NCBI RefSeq assembly: GCF_004217185.1
Contig: NZ_SHKL01000001.1
Location: 1,882,001 to 1,946,000 of the forward strand
Reading direction: 5' to 3'
From: Pseudonocardia sediminis
GTDB lineage: Bacteria; Actinomycetota; Actinomycetes; Mycobacteriales; Pseudonocardiaceae
Length of the DNA stretch: 64,000 nucleotides
Under the pieces are notes generated by a model. The model was not told the origin of the DNA, made no database searches, and saw only the letters and a program-made list of their open reading frames with translations. The first letter of the stretch is position 1; each line of letters starts with the position of its first letter. Shown piece after piece: positions 30,655 through 39,227 of the stretch. Both the position numbers and the translations under genes were made by a program.

Positions 30655-32027
30655 CCCGCAAGCAGATCATCCTCGGGGCGTACTTCCCCGGCGTGAACCA
30701 CGACACCGTCTGGAGCGACCCCGCCTCCGGGAGCCACATCGACTTCGCCTCGTTCGCGCACTGGGCCCGCACCGCCGAGCGCGGCAAGCTGGACCTGCTG
30801 TTCCTCGCCGAGGGCCTGCGCCTGCGCGACCGCGGGGGCGCGATCTTCGACCAGGACGTCGTCGGGCGTCCGGACACGTTCACCGTGCTCGCCTCGCTGG
30901 CCGCGATCACCTCGCACATCGGCCTGGCCGGGACGATCAACTCCACCTACAACGAGCCCTACGAGCTGGCGCGCAAGTTCGCGACGCTGGACCTGCTCTC
31001 CGGCGGCCGCGCCGCCTGGAACGTCGTGACCAGCTCGGACGCCGACACCGGCGAGAACTTCCGGCGCGGCGGGTTCCTCGGGCACCACCAGCGCTACTCC
31101 CGGGCCCGCGAGACGCTCGAGCTCGTCCGCCGGCTGTGGGACTCCTGGGGTTCCGACGCGGTCGTCGCCGACAAGGACGCCGCCCGGTTCCTGCGCGACG
31201 GCGACGTCGGGGACTTCGCGTTCTCCGGCGAGCAGTTCGACGTCTCCGGCCGGTTCACCACCCCGCGCAGCCCGCAGGGGCACCCGGTGATCCTGCAGGC
31301 CGGGGAGTCGCCGTCCGGCCGGGACTTCGCCGCCGCGCACTCGGACGCGATCTTCTCCCGCTACCAGAAGTTCGACGAGGCCAAGGCGTTCTACGACGAC
31401 GTCAAGTCCCGCGTCGCGAAGGCCGGCCGCAACCCCGACGAGGTGAAGATCCTCCCGTCGGCCGCGGTCGTCCTCGGCGACACCCTCGACGAGGCCCGGG
31501 ACCGCCACGCCGAGATCCACCACCGCCAGGTGGACCCGCAGACCGCGATCGTCCTGGCCGAGATGGTCTGGAACCGCGACCTGTCCCGCGTCGACCCGGA
31601 CGGCCCGGTGCCCGACCTCGACCCCACCCCGGACGCGCCCAAGTGGATCCGCGGGCGTGCTCCGCTGACCCAGGACGCACACGCCACCGCGGCCGCCTGG
31701 CGCGAGCTGGGCCGGGAGAAGAACCTGAGCCTGCGAGAGGTGGTCAAGCACGTGTTCGATCGCGCCGTGTTCGTCGGGACGCCGGAGTCGGTGGCCGACG
31801 AGATCGACCGCTACGTCCGCGACGGGGCCACCGACGGCTTCATCGTCGGCTCGCACGTGAGCCCGTCCGGGCTCGACGAGTTCGTCGACCGGGTCGTGCC
31901 GCGGCTCGTCGACCGCGGGGTGTTCCGCTCGGAGTACGCCGGCGCCACGCTGCGCGACAACCTCGGCCTCGCTCCACCCGCGCGGTTCGGCGAGCCTCGC
32001 CGGCACGACTCGTCGGTGGCGTCGTGA
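30651..32027 (+). CDS. NtaA/SnaA/DszA family FMN-dependent monooxygenase
   Basis: A 458-residue protein of the group that includes nitrilotriacetate monooxygenase NtaA and dibenzothiophene-sulfone monooxygenase DszA. Signature stretches are SGGRAAWNVVTSSDADTGEN (with the NVVTS motif), HQRYSRARETLELVRRLWDS and PQGHPVILQAGESPSGRDFA. These enzymes cleave C-S or C-N bonds with FMNH2 and oxygen. Four-base overlaps with both neighbours (ATGA before, GTGA after) show tight operonic coupling. The actual sulfur substrate is not known; sulfones or S-substituted cysteines are plausible. Confidence 0.9.
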   Translation: MTRKQIILGAYFPGVNHDTVWSDPASGSHIDFASFAHWARTAERGKLDLLFLAEGLRLRDRGGAIFDQDVVGRPDTFTVLASLAAITSHIGLAGTINSTYNEPYELARKFATLDLLSGGRAAWNVVTSSDADTGENFRRGGFLGHHQRYSRARETLELVRRLWDSWGSDAVVADKDAARFLRDGDVGDFAFSGEQFDVSGRFTTPRSPQGHPVILQAGESPSGRDFAAAHSDAIFSRYQKFDEAKAFYDDVKSRVAKAGRNPDEVKILPSAAVVLGDTLDEARDRHAEIHHRQVDPQTAIVLAEMVWNRDLSRVDPDGPVPDLDPTPDAPKWIRGRAPLTQDAHATAAAWRELGREKNLSLREVVKHVFDRAVFVGTPESVADEIDRYVRDGATDGFIVGSHVSPSGLDEFVDRVVPRLVDRGVFRSEYAGATLRDNLGLAPPARFGEPRRHDSSVAS

Positions 32028-33622
32028 AGCGGGGATGCGCCGTCGCGGCCCTCGCCACGACCGCCGCGCTGACGCTGTCCGCGTGCGGCTCGGGCAGCGG
32101 GGGCGCGGGCGCCGACGCGGGCCCGCCCCGTCCCGGCGGGACGCTGACGTTCGCCGTCTCCAGCGACCAGGGATGCGCCGACCCGCAGCAGGTGACCAGC
32201 AACGACTCCGTCTACTCGGTCCGCCAGATCGTCGACTCGCTGACCGACCAGGACCCGGCCACCGGTGACATCAAGCCCTGGCTGGCCACCAGCTGGAAGG
32301 TCAACGCCGACGCCACGTCCTACGACTTCACGCTGCGCCCGGGCGTCACGTTCAGCGACGGGACGACGCTCGACGCGAACGCGGTCAAGGCCAACCTCGA
32401 CCGGGTGCCGAAGATCGGGGCCCGGGGGAGCCTGCCCAAGGGCTACCTCTCCGGCTACCAGGGCACCACGGTGACGAGCCCGACGACGTTCACCGTCCGG
32501 TTCGCCCAGCCCAACGTGCAGTTCCTGCAGGCCACGTCCACGTACAGCCTCGGGATCCTGGCGCCGTCGAGCGTCGCGAAGACCGACGACGAGCGCTGCA
32601 CCGGCGTCATCGGGTCCGGCCCGTTCGTGCTGGAGAGCTACACCAAGAACGACTCCACGGTCCTGACCAAGCGTGCCGGGTACGACTGGGGCTCGTCGCT
32701 GTTCACCCACCCCGGCGAGGCCTACCTCGACCGGGCCGAGTTCCGCGTCGTGCCCGAGTCCGGCGTGCGCACCGGCAGCCTGCAGTCCGGTGAGGTCGAC
32801 GCGATCGCGAGCATCGGCCCGCAGGACGAGGCGCCGTTGAGCGGGGCCGGGGTCGACCTGCCCGCCCGGGCCAACCCCGGCCTGCCGTTCGGGATCGCGT
32901 TCAACCAGGCGAGCCCGCTCGGCAGCGACCCGGCGGTGCGCGAGGCCGTCTCGCTCGGGATCAACCGGCCCGAGGTCGTGAGCGCGGTGTTCACGTCCCA
33001 GACCAAGCCCGCAACCAGCGTCCTGGCCTCCAGCACGCCGGAGTACGTGGACAACAGCGCGCTGCTCGGGTTCGACGCCGCCCGCGCCGGCACCGTGCTC
33101 GACGCCGCCGGATGGCGGGCCGGGCCGGACGGGATCCGGGTGAAGAACGGGCAGAGGCTCACCGTGCCGATCACGTTCGCGAACAACCTCTCGACCGTGA
33201 AGCCCGCGCTGGAGCTGATCCAGCAGCAGCTGCGCGCCGTCGGGATCGACGCCCAGCTCAAGGAGATCCAGATCTCCGACGCGCCGGTGGTCCAGCAGAG
33301 CGGTGACTTCACGGCGTTCTGGGGCAACCTGACCCGCGCCGACCCGGACATCCTGCGCAGCCAGTACTGGACCGGGGGCACGAACTTCTACCGGGTGAAG
33401 CCCGGCCCGCTGGACGCCCTGCTCACCGGTCAGGCCGCGGCCACCGACCCGGCGCAGCGCACGGCACTGGTGGACCAGGCGCAGAAGTCGATGATCACCC
33501 AGCGCCTCAACGTCCCGGTGGTCGAGCTGACCACGACGCTCGGCGTCGGTCCGGCCGCGCACGACGTGGCGTTCGACGCGTCGTCGCGGATCCAGCTCCA
33601 CGACACCTGGAAGTCGGAGTAA
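32024..33622 (+). CDS. Peptide-type ABC transporter substrate-binding lipoprotein (SBP_bac_5)
   Basis: A 532-residue binding protein starting at GTG 32024, which overlaps the preceding stop. The signal peptide ends in the lipobox LSAC (Cys ~20). The mature part follows the DppA/OppA pattern: PGGTLTFAVSSDQGCADPQQ near the start, then KPWLATSWKVNADATSYDFT, LRPGVTFSDGTTLDANAVKA and GSGPFVLESYTKNDS. It delivers peptides, nickel chelates or other bulky ligands to the permeases encoded just downstream. In this setting a sulfur-containing compound is expected. Confidence 0.92.
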   Translation: MKRGCAVAALATTAALTLSACGSGSGGAGADAGPPRPGGTLTFAVSSDQGCADPQQVTSNDSVYSVRQIVDSLTDQDPATGDIKPWLATSWKVNADATSYDFTLRPGVTFSDGTTLDANAVKANLDRVPKIGARGSLPKGYLSGYQGTTVTSPTTFTVRFAQPNVQFLQATSTYSLGILAPSSVAKTDDERCTGVIGSGPFVLESYTKNDSTVLTKRAGYDWGSSLFTHPGEAYLDRAEFRVVPESGVRTGSLQSGEVDAIASIGPQDEAPLSGAGVDLPARANPGLPFGIAFNQASPLGSDPAVREAVSLGINRPEVVSAVFTSQTKPATSVLASSTPEYVDNSALLGFDAARAGTVLDAAGWRAGPDGIRVKNGQRLTVPITFANNLSTVKPALELIQQQLRAVGIDAQLKEIQISDAPVVQQSGDFTAFWGNLTRADPDILRSQYWTGGTNFYRVKPGPLDALLTGQAAATDPAQRTALVDQAQKSMITQRLNVPVVELTTTLGVGPAAHDVAFDASSRIQLHDTWKSE

Positions 33623-33625
33623 CCC

Positions 33626-34567
33626 ATGGCGGTCTATCTCCTGCGGCGCGTCGCGCTCGCCGTCGGCGTCCTGTGGGCGGCGTACACGGTGTCGTTCGTG
33701 GTGCTCTACCTGCTGCCCGGCGACCCCGTCGCGACCATGGCGGCCGGCGGGGACGGTGAGCCGGTCAGCCCGGCCGAGCTGGACGCGCTGCGCGCCCGGT
33801 ACGGGCTCGACCAGCCGCTGATCGTGCAGTACGGGACGAAGCTCTGGGCGGCGCTGCAGGGCGACTTCGGCCGGTCGTTCGCGACCGGGCAGGACGTGAG
33901 CTCGGCGATCGGCGAGGCGCTGCCGTCGACGCTGCAGATGTCGCTGTGCGGGCTGCTGGTCGCGATCGTGTTCGGCTCCGCCGTCGCACTGACCGCGACC
34001 TACACCCGGTCGCGCTGGCTGCGGCAGGTCCTGATGGGTCTGCCGTCGCTGGCGGTGTCGCTGCCGGTGTTCTGGGTCGGGCTGATGCTGGTGCAGCTGT
34101 TCTCGTTCCGGCTGGGGCTGCTGCCCTCGGTCGGTGCCCGCGGGCCGGAGGCGCTGGTGCTGCCGGCGATCACCCTCGGCCTGCCCACCGGCGCGCTGAT
34201 CGCGCAGGTGCTGGCCAAGTCCATGAGCCAGGCCCTCGACGAGCCCTACGTGACGACGGCGCGGGCCAAGGGCGTCGGTGAGGCCGGCGTCCACCTGCGG
34301 CACGCCCTGGGCAACGCCGTGATCCCGGCGCTGACGGTGTTCGGCTACGTCGTCGGGAACCTGCTCGCCGGCTCGGTCGTGGTGGAGACCGTGTTCACCC
34401 GTCCCGGCCTGGGTCGGTTGACCGTGTCCTCGGTCGGGGTGCAGGACATCCCGGTCGTGCAGGGCATCGTCGTGTTCGCCGCGTTCGTCTTCGTGCTGGT
34501 CAACCTCGCCGTCGACCTGATCTATCCCGTGCTCGACCCGCGTATCGCGACCGGAGCTGCACTGTGA
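33626..34567 (+). CDS. Peptide-type ABC transporter permease (DppB-like)
   Basis: A 313-residue membrane protein with six helices. It opens with the DppB-type LLRRVALAVGVLWAAYTVSF and LYLLPGDPVATMA. The EAA-loop region is YVTTARAKGVGEAGVHLRHA, the docking site for the ATPase. It starts 3 bp after the binding-protein gene and overlaps the second permease by 4 bp (ATGA-type overlap with GTG start at 34564). Confidence 0.92.
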   Translation: MAVYLLRRVALAVGVLWAAYTVSFVVLYLLPGDPVATMAAGGDGEPVSPAELDALRARYGLDQPLIVQYGTKLWAALQGDFGRSFATGQDVSSAIGEALPSTLQMSLCGLLVAIVFGSAVALTATYTRSRWLRQVLMGLPSLAVSLPVFWVGLMLVQLFSFRLGLLPSVGARGPEALVLPAITLGLPTGALIAQVLAKSMSQALDEPYVTTARAKGVGEAGVHLRHALGNAVIPALTVFGYVVGNLLAGSVVVETVFTRPGLGRLTVSSVGVQDIPVVQGIVVFAAFVFVLVNLAVDLIYPVLDPRIATGAAL

Positions 34568-35487
34568 CCGAACTCTTGGTTCGTGAGACCTCGCCGCCGG
34601 ACGGGACCACCCCCGGGACGACGGTCGCCGTGCCCGTCCCGGCCACCCCGCGCGAGCGGGCGGCCCGGCTGGGCCGGTTCCTGCGCGTCCGTCCCGGGCT
34701 CGTCGCCTCGGCCGTGTACGTGGTGCTGGTGCTGGTCGCGGCGTTCGCGCCGTCGGTGCTCGCCCCCGGTGACCCGACGATCGGCGTCCCCGGCGACAAG
34801 CTGCTGCCCCCGGGCACCGCCGGACACCTGCTCGGCACCGACTACCTGGGTCGGGACGTCTGGACCCGGGTCGTGCACGGCGCGTCGCTGTCGTTGCAGG
34901 CCACCGTGATCGCGGTCGCCGTCGCGCTCGTCGTCGGCGGTCTGATCGGCCTGCTGGCCGGGTTCGTCGGGCGCTGGGTGGACGAGACGCTGATGCGGTT
35001 CGTCGACGTGCTGCTGGCCATCCCGGCGATCCTGCTGTCGCTGGCGCTGATCACCGCGCTCGGCTTCGGCACGATCAACGTGGCGATCGCGGTGGGCATC
35101 GCGAGCGTCGCGAACTTCGCCCGGGTGATGCGCGCGGAGACGTTGCGGATCCGGCGCTCCACCTACGTCGAGGCGGCCCGCTCGGTCGGCACCCGCTGGT
35201 ACGTGACGCTGCGGCGGCACGTGCTGCCCAACGCCGCCGGGCCGGTCCTGGTGCTGGCCGTGCTGGAGTTCGGCCTGGCGATCCTGGCCGTGTCGTCGCT
35301 GAGCTTCCTCGGCTACGGCGCGCCGCTGCCGACCCCGGAATGGGGCTCGCTGGTGGCCGAGGGCCGCAACTACCTGGCAGGAGCGTGGTGGCTGTGCGCG
35401 ATTCCCGGGTTCGTGATCGCGGCCACCGTGCTGTCGGTGAACCGGATCTCCCGGGCCCTGGACGGGGAGTGGGCGAGGTCGGCATGA
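34564..35487 (+). CDS. Peptide-type ABC transporter permease (DppC-like)
   Basis: A 307-residue permease starting at GTG 34564. The DppC signature LLGTDYLGRDVWTRVVHGAS lies at ~residues 90-109. The EAA loop is STYVEAARSVGTRWYVTLRR. The N-terminal ~40 residues are a Pro/Arg-rich cytoplasmic extension before the first helix. It overlaps the ATPase gene by 4 bp (ATGA at 35484-35487). Confidence 0.92.
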   Translation: MTELLVRETSPPDGTTPGTTVAVPVPATPRERAARLGRFLRVRPGLVASAVYVVLVLVAAFAPSVLAPGDPTIGVPGDKLLPPGTAGHLLGTDYLGRDVWTRVVHGASLSLQATVIAVAVALVVGGLIGLLAGFVGRWVDETLMRFVDVLLAIPAILLSLALITALGFGTINVAIAVGIASVANFARVMRAETLRIRRSTYVEAARSVGTRWYVTLRRHVLPNAAGPVLVLAVLEFGLAILAVSSLSFLGYGAPLPTPEWGSLVAEGRNYLAGAWWLCAIPGFVIAATVLSVNRISRALDGEWARSA

Positions 35488-37196
35488 GTGCCCCGAAGAA
35501 CGCGACGGCGATACTGCAGGTCAGTGACCTGGAGGTGACCTATCGGGCCACCGGCGGGCGAATCCACGCCCTGCGCGGGATCGACCTGGAGGTGGCGCCC
35601 GGCGAGGTCGTCGCCGTGGTGGGGGAGTCGGGGTCGGGCAAGTCGACGCTGGCCCAGGCCGTCGTCGGTCTGCTGCCGGTGAACGGTGCCGTCGGCGCCG
35701 GGACGATCCGGCTCGCCGGCGACGAGCTCACCGGCCTGTCCGAGAAGGCGCTGCGGACGGTCCGCGGCCGGAAGGTCGGGCTGATCCCGCAGGATCCGAC
35801 GGTCTCGCTGAACCCGGTGCAGAAGATCGGCGCCCAGGTCGCCGAGGCGCTGCGCGTGCACGGGCTCGCGGACCGGCGCGGCGCGCGGATCAAGGCCGTC
35901 GAGCTGCTCGAACGCGCCGGGCTCCCGGAGCCGGCGACACGCGCCGGGCAGTACCCGCACGAGCTCTCCGGCGGCATGCGGCAACGCGTGCTGATCGCCG
36001 TCGCGATCGCCGCCGACCCCGGCCTGCTGATCGCCGACGAGCCCACCAGCGCCCTCGACGCCACCGTGCAGCGCCGCATCCTCGACCACCTCGACGCCCT
36101 GCGCGCCGAGACCGGCAGCGCGCTGCTGCTGATCACCCACGACCTCGCCGTCGCCGCCGACCGAGCCGACCGGATCGTCGTCATGTCCGGCGGGCGCATC
36201 GTGGAGCAGGGGCCGGTCGACGAGATCCTGCACCGCGCCCGCGACCCGTACACCCGCGCCCTGATCGGGGCCGCGCCCGGACTGTCCGCGACCGCGGCCG
36301 TCCCGCCCCCACCGCCGAAGGAACCGGACGCGGACTCGCCCTCGGGGCCGATCGCCGAGGTGCGGAACCTGGTCAAGGACTTCCGCCTGCCCCGGGCCGC
36401 CGGGCGGCGCGCGACGCTGCGCGCCGTCGACGACGTCTCGTTCACGATCGGGCGCGGGGAGACCCTGGCGCTGGTCGGGGAGTCCGGGTCGGGCAAGTCG
36501 ACCACCGCGCGGCTGCTGCTGCGCCTGGCCGACCCCACCTCCGGCGAGGTGATCTTCGACGGCGACGACATCACCCGCGTCAAGGGCGACGCCTGGCGGA
36601 GGCTGCGCCGCCGTGCGCAGCTGATCTACCAGAACCCGTACGCCTCGCTGGACCCGCGCTTCACCGTCGAGCAGGTGATCACCGAGCCGCTGCAGGCGTT
36701 CGGTGTCGGCTCGGACGCCGAGCAGCGGGAACGGGCCGCGGAGCTGGTCGGGCGGGTCGCGCTGCCGTCCTCGGTGTTGCAACGCCGGCCGGTGGAGCTC
36801 TCCGGCGGGCAGCGCCAGCGGATCGCGATCGCCCGCGCGCTGGCCCTGTCCCCGGACCTCGTGGTCTGCGACGAGCCGGTCTCCGCGCTCGACGTGTCGG
36901 TGCAGGCCCAGGTGCTGGCGTTGCTCGGGGAGCTGCAGGCGCAGGGCGGGCTGAGCTACCTGTTCATCTCGCACGACCTGGCCGTCGTCCGGCGGATCGC
37001 GCACCGCGTCGGGGTCATGCGTGACGGCAGGCTTCTCGAGCTGCGGCCCACCGAAGAGCTGTTCGACGCCCCCCGCGAGGAGTACACGCGCGACCTGCTG
37101 GCCGCGATCGCCGGTCGGGGTCACTCGGTGTCGAGGGCGGCGGTGTCGAGGGCGGCGGTGTCGACGGCGGCGGTGTCGGAGGTGGTGGGCGGATGA
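35484..37196 (+). CDS. Fused dual ATPase of peptide-type ABC transporter (DppD-DppF)
   Basis: A 570-residue protein with two complete nucleotide-binding domains. Domain 1 has Walker A GESGSGKST (~47), signature LSGGMRQR (~165) and Walker B LLIADEPTSALDATVQRR. Domain 2 starts at ~residue 290, with Walker A GESGSGKST (~332), LSGGQRQRIAIARALAL (~438) and VVCDEPVSALDVSVQAQ. Thus both halves of the transporter motor are in one chain. The C-terminal ~17 residues are Ala/Val/Ser repeats encoded by the 15-bp tandem repeat at 37128-37185. It overlaps the following monooxygenase by 4 bp. Confidence 0.93.
   Translation: MSAPKNATAILQVSDLEVTYRATGGRIHALRGIDLEVAPGEVVAVVGESGSGKSTLAQAVVGLLPVNGAVGAGTIRLAGDELTGLSEKALRTVRGRKVGLIPQDPTVSLNPVQKIGAQVAEALRVHGLADRRGARIKAVELLERAGLPEPATRAGQYPHELSGGMRQRVLIAVAIAADPGLLIADEPTSALDATVQRRILDHLDALRAETGSALLLITHDLAVAADRADRIVVMSGGRIVEQGPVDEILHRARDPYTRALIGAAPGLSATAAVPPPPPKEPDADSPSGPIAEVRNLVKDFRLPRAAGRRATLRAVDDVSFTIGRGETLALVGESGSGKSTTARLLLRLADPTSGEVIFDGDDITRVKGDAWRRLRRRAQLIYQNPYASLDPRFTVEQVITEPLQAFGVGSDAEQRERAAELVGRVALPSSVLQRRPVELSGGQRQRIAIARALALSPDLVVCDEPVSALDVSVQAQVLALLGELQAQGGLSYLFISHDLAVVRRIAHRVGVMRDGRLLELRPTEELFDAPREEYTRDLLAAIAGRGHSVSRAAVSRAAVSTAAVSEVVGG
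37128..37185. repeat. 15-bp tandem repeat at the 3' end of the ATPase gene
   Basis: Three near-perfect copies of GTGTCGAGGGCGGCG and a decayed fourth. They encode Val-Ser-Arg-Ala-Ala units at the extreme C-terminus. The unit is in frame, so copy number can vary without truncation. Confidence 0.85.
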
Positions 37197-38431
37197 CGAT
37201 CCCGCTGTCGGTCCTGGACCTCTCGCCGGTGCCCGCCGGCGGCACCCCGGGCGACGCCCTGCGGAACTCGATCGATCTCGCCCGCGCCGCGGAGCGGTCC
37301 GGCTACCAACGGTTCTGGGTGGCCGAGCACCACCTGAACACCGGCGTCGCGTCGTCGTCGACGCCCGTGCTGGTCGGTCTGATCGCCGCCGCGACCGAGC
37401 GGATCCGGGTCGGGTCCGGCGCGGTGCAGATGCCGAACACGCGACCGCTGCAGGTCGCCGAGCAGTTCGGCACGGTCGCCGCCGTGCACCCCGGACGGGT
37501 CGACATCGGCCTCGGCCGGTTCGACCTGCACAAGATCCTGCGCCTGATCGAGAAGGGCCGGGCCGCCGCCGCGTCCGACGGGGGCGGACCGCCGCCGCAG
37601 ACCCCGGCCCCGCGGGTGGTCGACGGGCTGCTGGTGCCCTCGCCCGGCCGTGTCGCCGGTGACCTCTCCCTGTTCGGCGCGCTCGGTGCGCTGCTCGGTT
37701 TCCACGCCGAGGACCCGCCGCCGGACTACCGCGAGCAGGTCGTCGACGTGCTGTCCTACTTCGACGGCACGGCGGTGCGCCCGGACGGGCAGCCGCTGCA
37801 CGTCCTGCCGGCCGAGGGCGCCGACGTCGAGTTCGTCGTGCTCGGCTCCAGCCCGGGGACCAGCGCGAACGTCGCCGGCGAGCTGGGACTGCCGTTCGCC
37901 GCGAGCTACCACACGGTGCCGCACGCCGTCCTGGACGCGGTCGCGGCCTACCGCGCCGCGTTCCGCCCGGGCCGCGTGCCGCGCCCGCACGTGTTGATCT
38001 CCGCCGACGTCGTCGTCGCACCGGACGACGACACCGCCCGGGAGCTCGCCGCCCCCTACGGCCAGTGGGTGCTCGACATCCGCACCGGCCGCGGCGCACG
38101 CCCGTACGTCACGCCGTCGGAGGCGAGGGCCCGTGAGTGGTCCGACGCCGAGCGGGCGGGGGTCGCCGACCGGATCAGCACCCAGTTCGTCGGCTCACCC
38201 GCCACCGTCGCCGACCAGCTGGAGACCCTCGCCCGCGCGACCGGCGCCGACGAGCTCCTGATCACCACGATCACGACCGAGCACTCCGACCGGATCCGCA
38301 GCCACGAGCTCCTGGCCCGCGAGTGGGCCGCCCGCTCCGCCACGGGTGCACCGGCAGGGGCGCCCGCCGGGGCGCCTACCGGGCCGCCCGCCGACGGGTC
38401 TCCGGTGATCGACGCCCACGCCCACGGCTGA
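37193..38431 (+). CDS. LLM class flavin-dependent oxidoreductase
   Basis: A 412-residue luciferase-like protein of the MsnO8 type: LSVLDLSPVPAGGTPGDALR at the start, then YQRFWVAEHHLNTGVASSST and SGAVQMPNTRPLQVAEQFGT. The C-terminal tail is a Gly-Ala-Pro repeat and His-rich end (DAHAHG). It is the last gene of the rightward sulfur operon, coupled to the ATPase by an ATGA overlap. A third flavin monooxygenase in one operon suggests sequential or alternative oxidation of imported organosulfur compounds. Confidence 0.88.
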   Translation: MTIPLSVLDLSPVPAGGTPGDALRNSIDLARAAERSGYQRFWVAEHHLNTGVASSSTPVLVGLIAAATERIRVGSGAVQMPNTRPLQVAEQFGTVAAVHPGRVDIGLGRFDLHKILRLIEKGRAAAASDGGGPPPQTPAPRVVDGLLVPSPGRVAGDLSLFGALGALLGFHAEDPPPDYREQVVDVLSYFDGTAVRPDGQPLHVLPAEGADVEFVVLGSSPGTSANVAGELGLPFAASYHTVPHAVLDAVAAYRAAFRPGRVPRPHVLISADVVVAPDDDTARELAAPYGQWVLDIRTGRGARPYVTPSEARAREWSDAERAGVADRISTQFVGSPATVADQLETLARATGADELLITTITTEHSDRIRSHELLAREWAARSATGAPAGAPAGAPTGPPADGSPVIDAHAHG

Positions 38432-38940
38432 GCGCGGGTCCGGACGTCCCGCTCCGGACCCTCACGACGGCGCCCGCCGGTCCACGTGCCGTGCCGTACG
38501 GTGCCGCGCCGCGCGCCGTCGCTCCGGTCGCGCCCGCGGCTGGAGCCGTCTCTCCACAGCCGAGACGGACCCGACAGGGATGGATCGCCGGATCGCCTCC
38601 GCCGGTGGCCGTCTCGACCGCCGGTTGCCGCGTACCGGGCTTCCGTCTCGTGCCGGACCCCTCTCTCCGGACAATGCTTCACGAACAAGCACGTCTCGTG
38701 AGGCATTTTCGTCGCGGCGGTCCTCGACCGGATCGTCGGGCGAGGTGGAGGTGCCCCAGGCCTCGCGGACGTCGTGGTCGTCCGGGGAGTCCGGCGCCGT
38801 CGGATCGGTCGGGACCGGTAGCGGCTCCACGGCCCGGACGGTCCGGCCTTTCCGGAGGGCCGTGCACCGTCGTGACGACGTCACCACCGGAGGTCCACCG
38901 GTACCCTCCCGGCACGAGCAGACGACGTGCGGAGGCCACC
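38432..38940 (+). other. 509-bp intergenic region without a convincing gene
   Basis: Open frames here are Arg/Pro/Ser-rich and lack ribosome-binding sites or family motifs on both strands. The region contains the terminator-like hairpin at 38675-38709. GGAGG at its right end serves the small gene at 38941. The rest shows nothing recognisable. Confidence 0.5.
38675..38709 (+). terminator. Terminator-like hairpin with T-tract
   Basis: TGCTTCACGA pairs with TCGTGAGGCA (one G.T pair) around an 11-base loop and is followed by TTTT. It lies 244 bp after the last sulfur-operon gene and could end that transcript. Confidence 0.55.
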
Positions 38941-39177
38941 ATGGCAGTTCAGGCGAACGCGACACCGCACCCGGAGCCGGACGAGGAACTCCCACCTCTT
39001 CCGCCTCAGCGCACCACACTGGAGCTGCCGGACGACGAGATCCCGGATCTCGCCGAGGCGGAGGTGCCGCCGCTGCCCTCGGACGAGATCCCCTCCCTGC
39101 AGGAACGGCCCGATCCTGACGCGCCGCGAGGTCCCGGTGACGAGCCGTCGGTGGAGCGCGACGCCGCGACCGAGTAG
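38941..39177 (+). CDS. Small acidic Pro/Glu/Asp-rich protein, unknown
   Basis: A 78-residue protein starting MAVQANATPHPEPDEELPPL; GGAGG lies 6 bases before the ATG. It contains repeated short motifs of Leu-Pro-x-Asp-Glu-Ile-Pro (LPDDEIPDLAEAEVPPLPSD, EIPSLQERP), spaced about 20 residues apart, suggesting a linear-motif or partner-binding protein. No membrane segment or signal peptide. Not a family I recognise; third-position GC bias supports that it is coding. Confidence 0.6.
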   Translation: MAVQANATPHPEPDEELPPLPPQRTTLELPDDEIPDLAEAEVPPLPSDEIPSLQERPDPDAPRGPGDEPSVERDAATE

Positions 39178-39227
39178 GCGGCCGGGCACGGCCCTCCCGC
39201 CGGTCTGCCGCCGTCCATCGAGCGCGT

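Noticed and set aside
31811-34303. An 830-codon minus-strand frame opposite the binding protein and permease
   Set aside because: No motifs, low-complexity Arg/Gln/Gly content, and fully antisense to well-supported transporter genes.
38056-38706. Minus-strand frame starting MPHETCLFVKH near 38706
   Set aside because: Most of it overlaps the monooxygenase gene antisense, and the start lies in the terminator-like hairpin.
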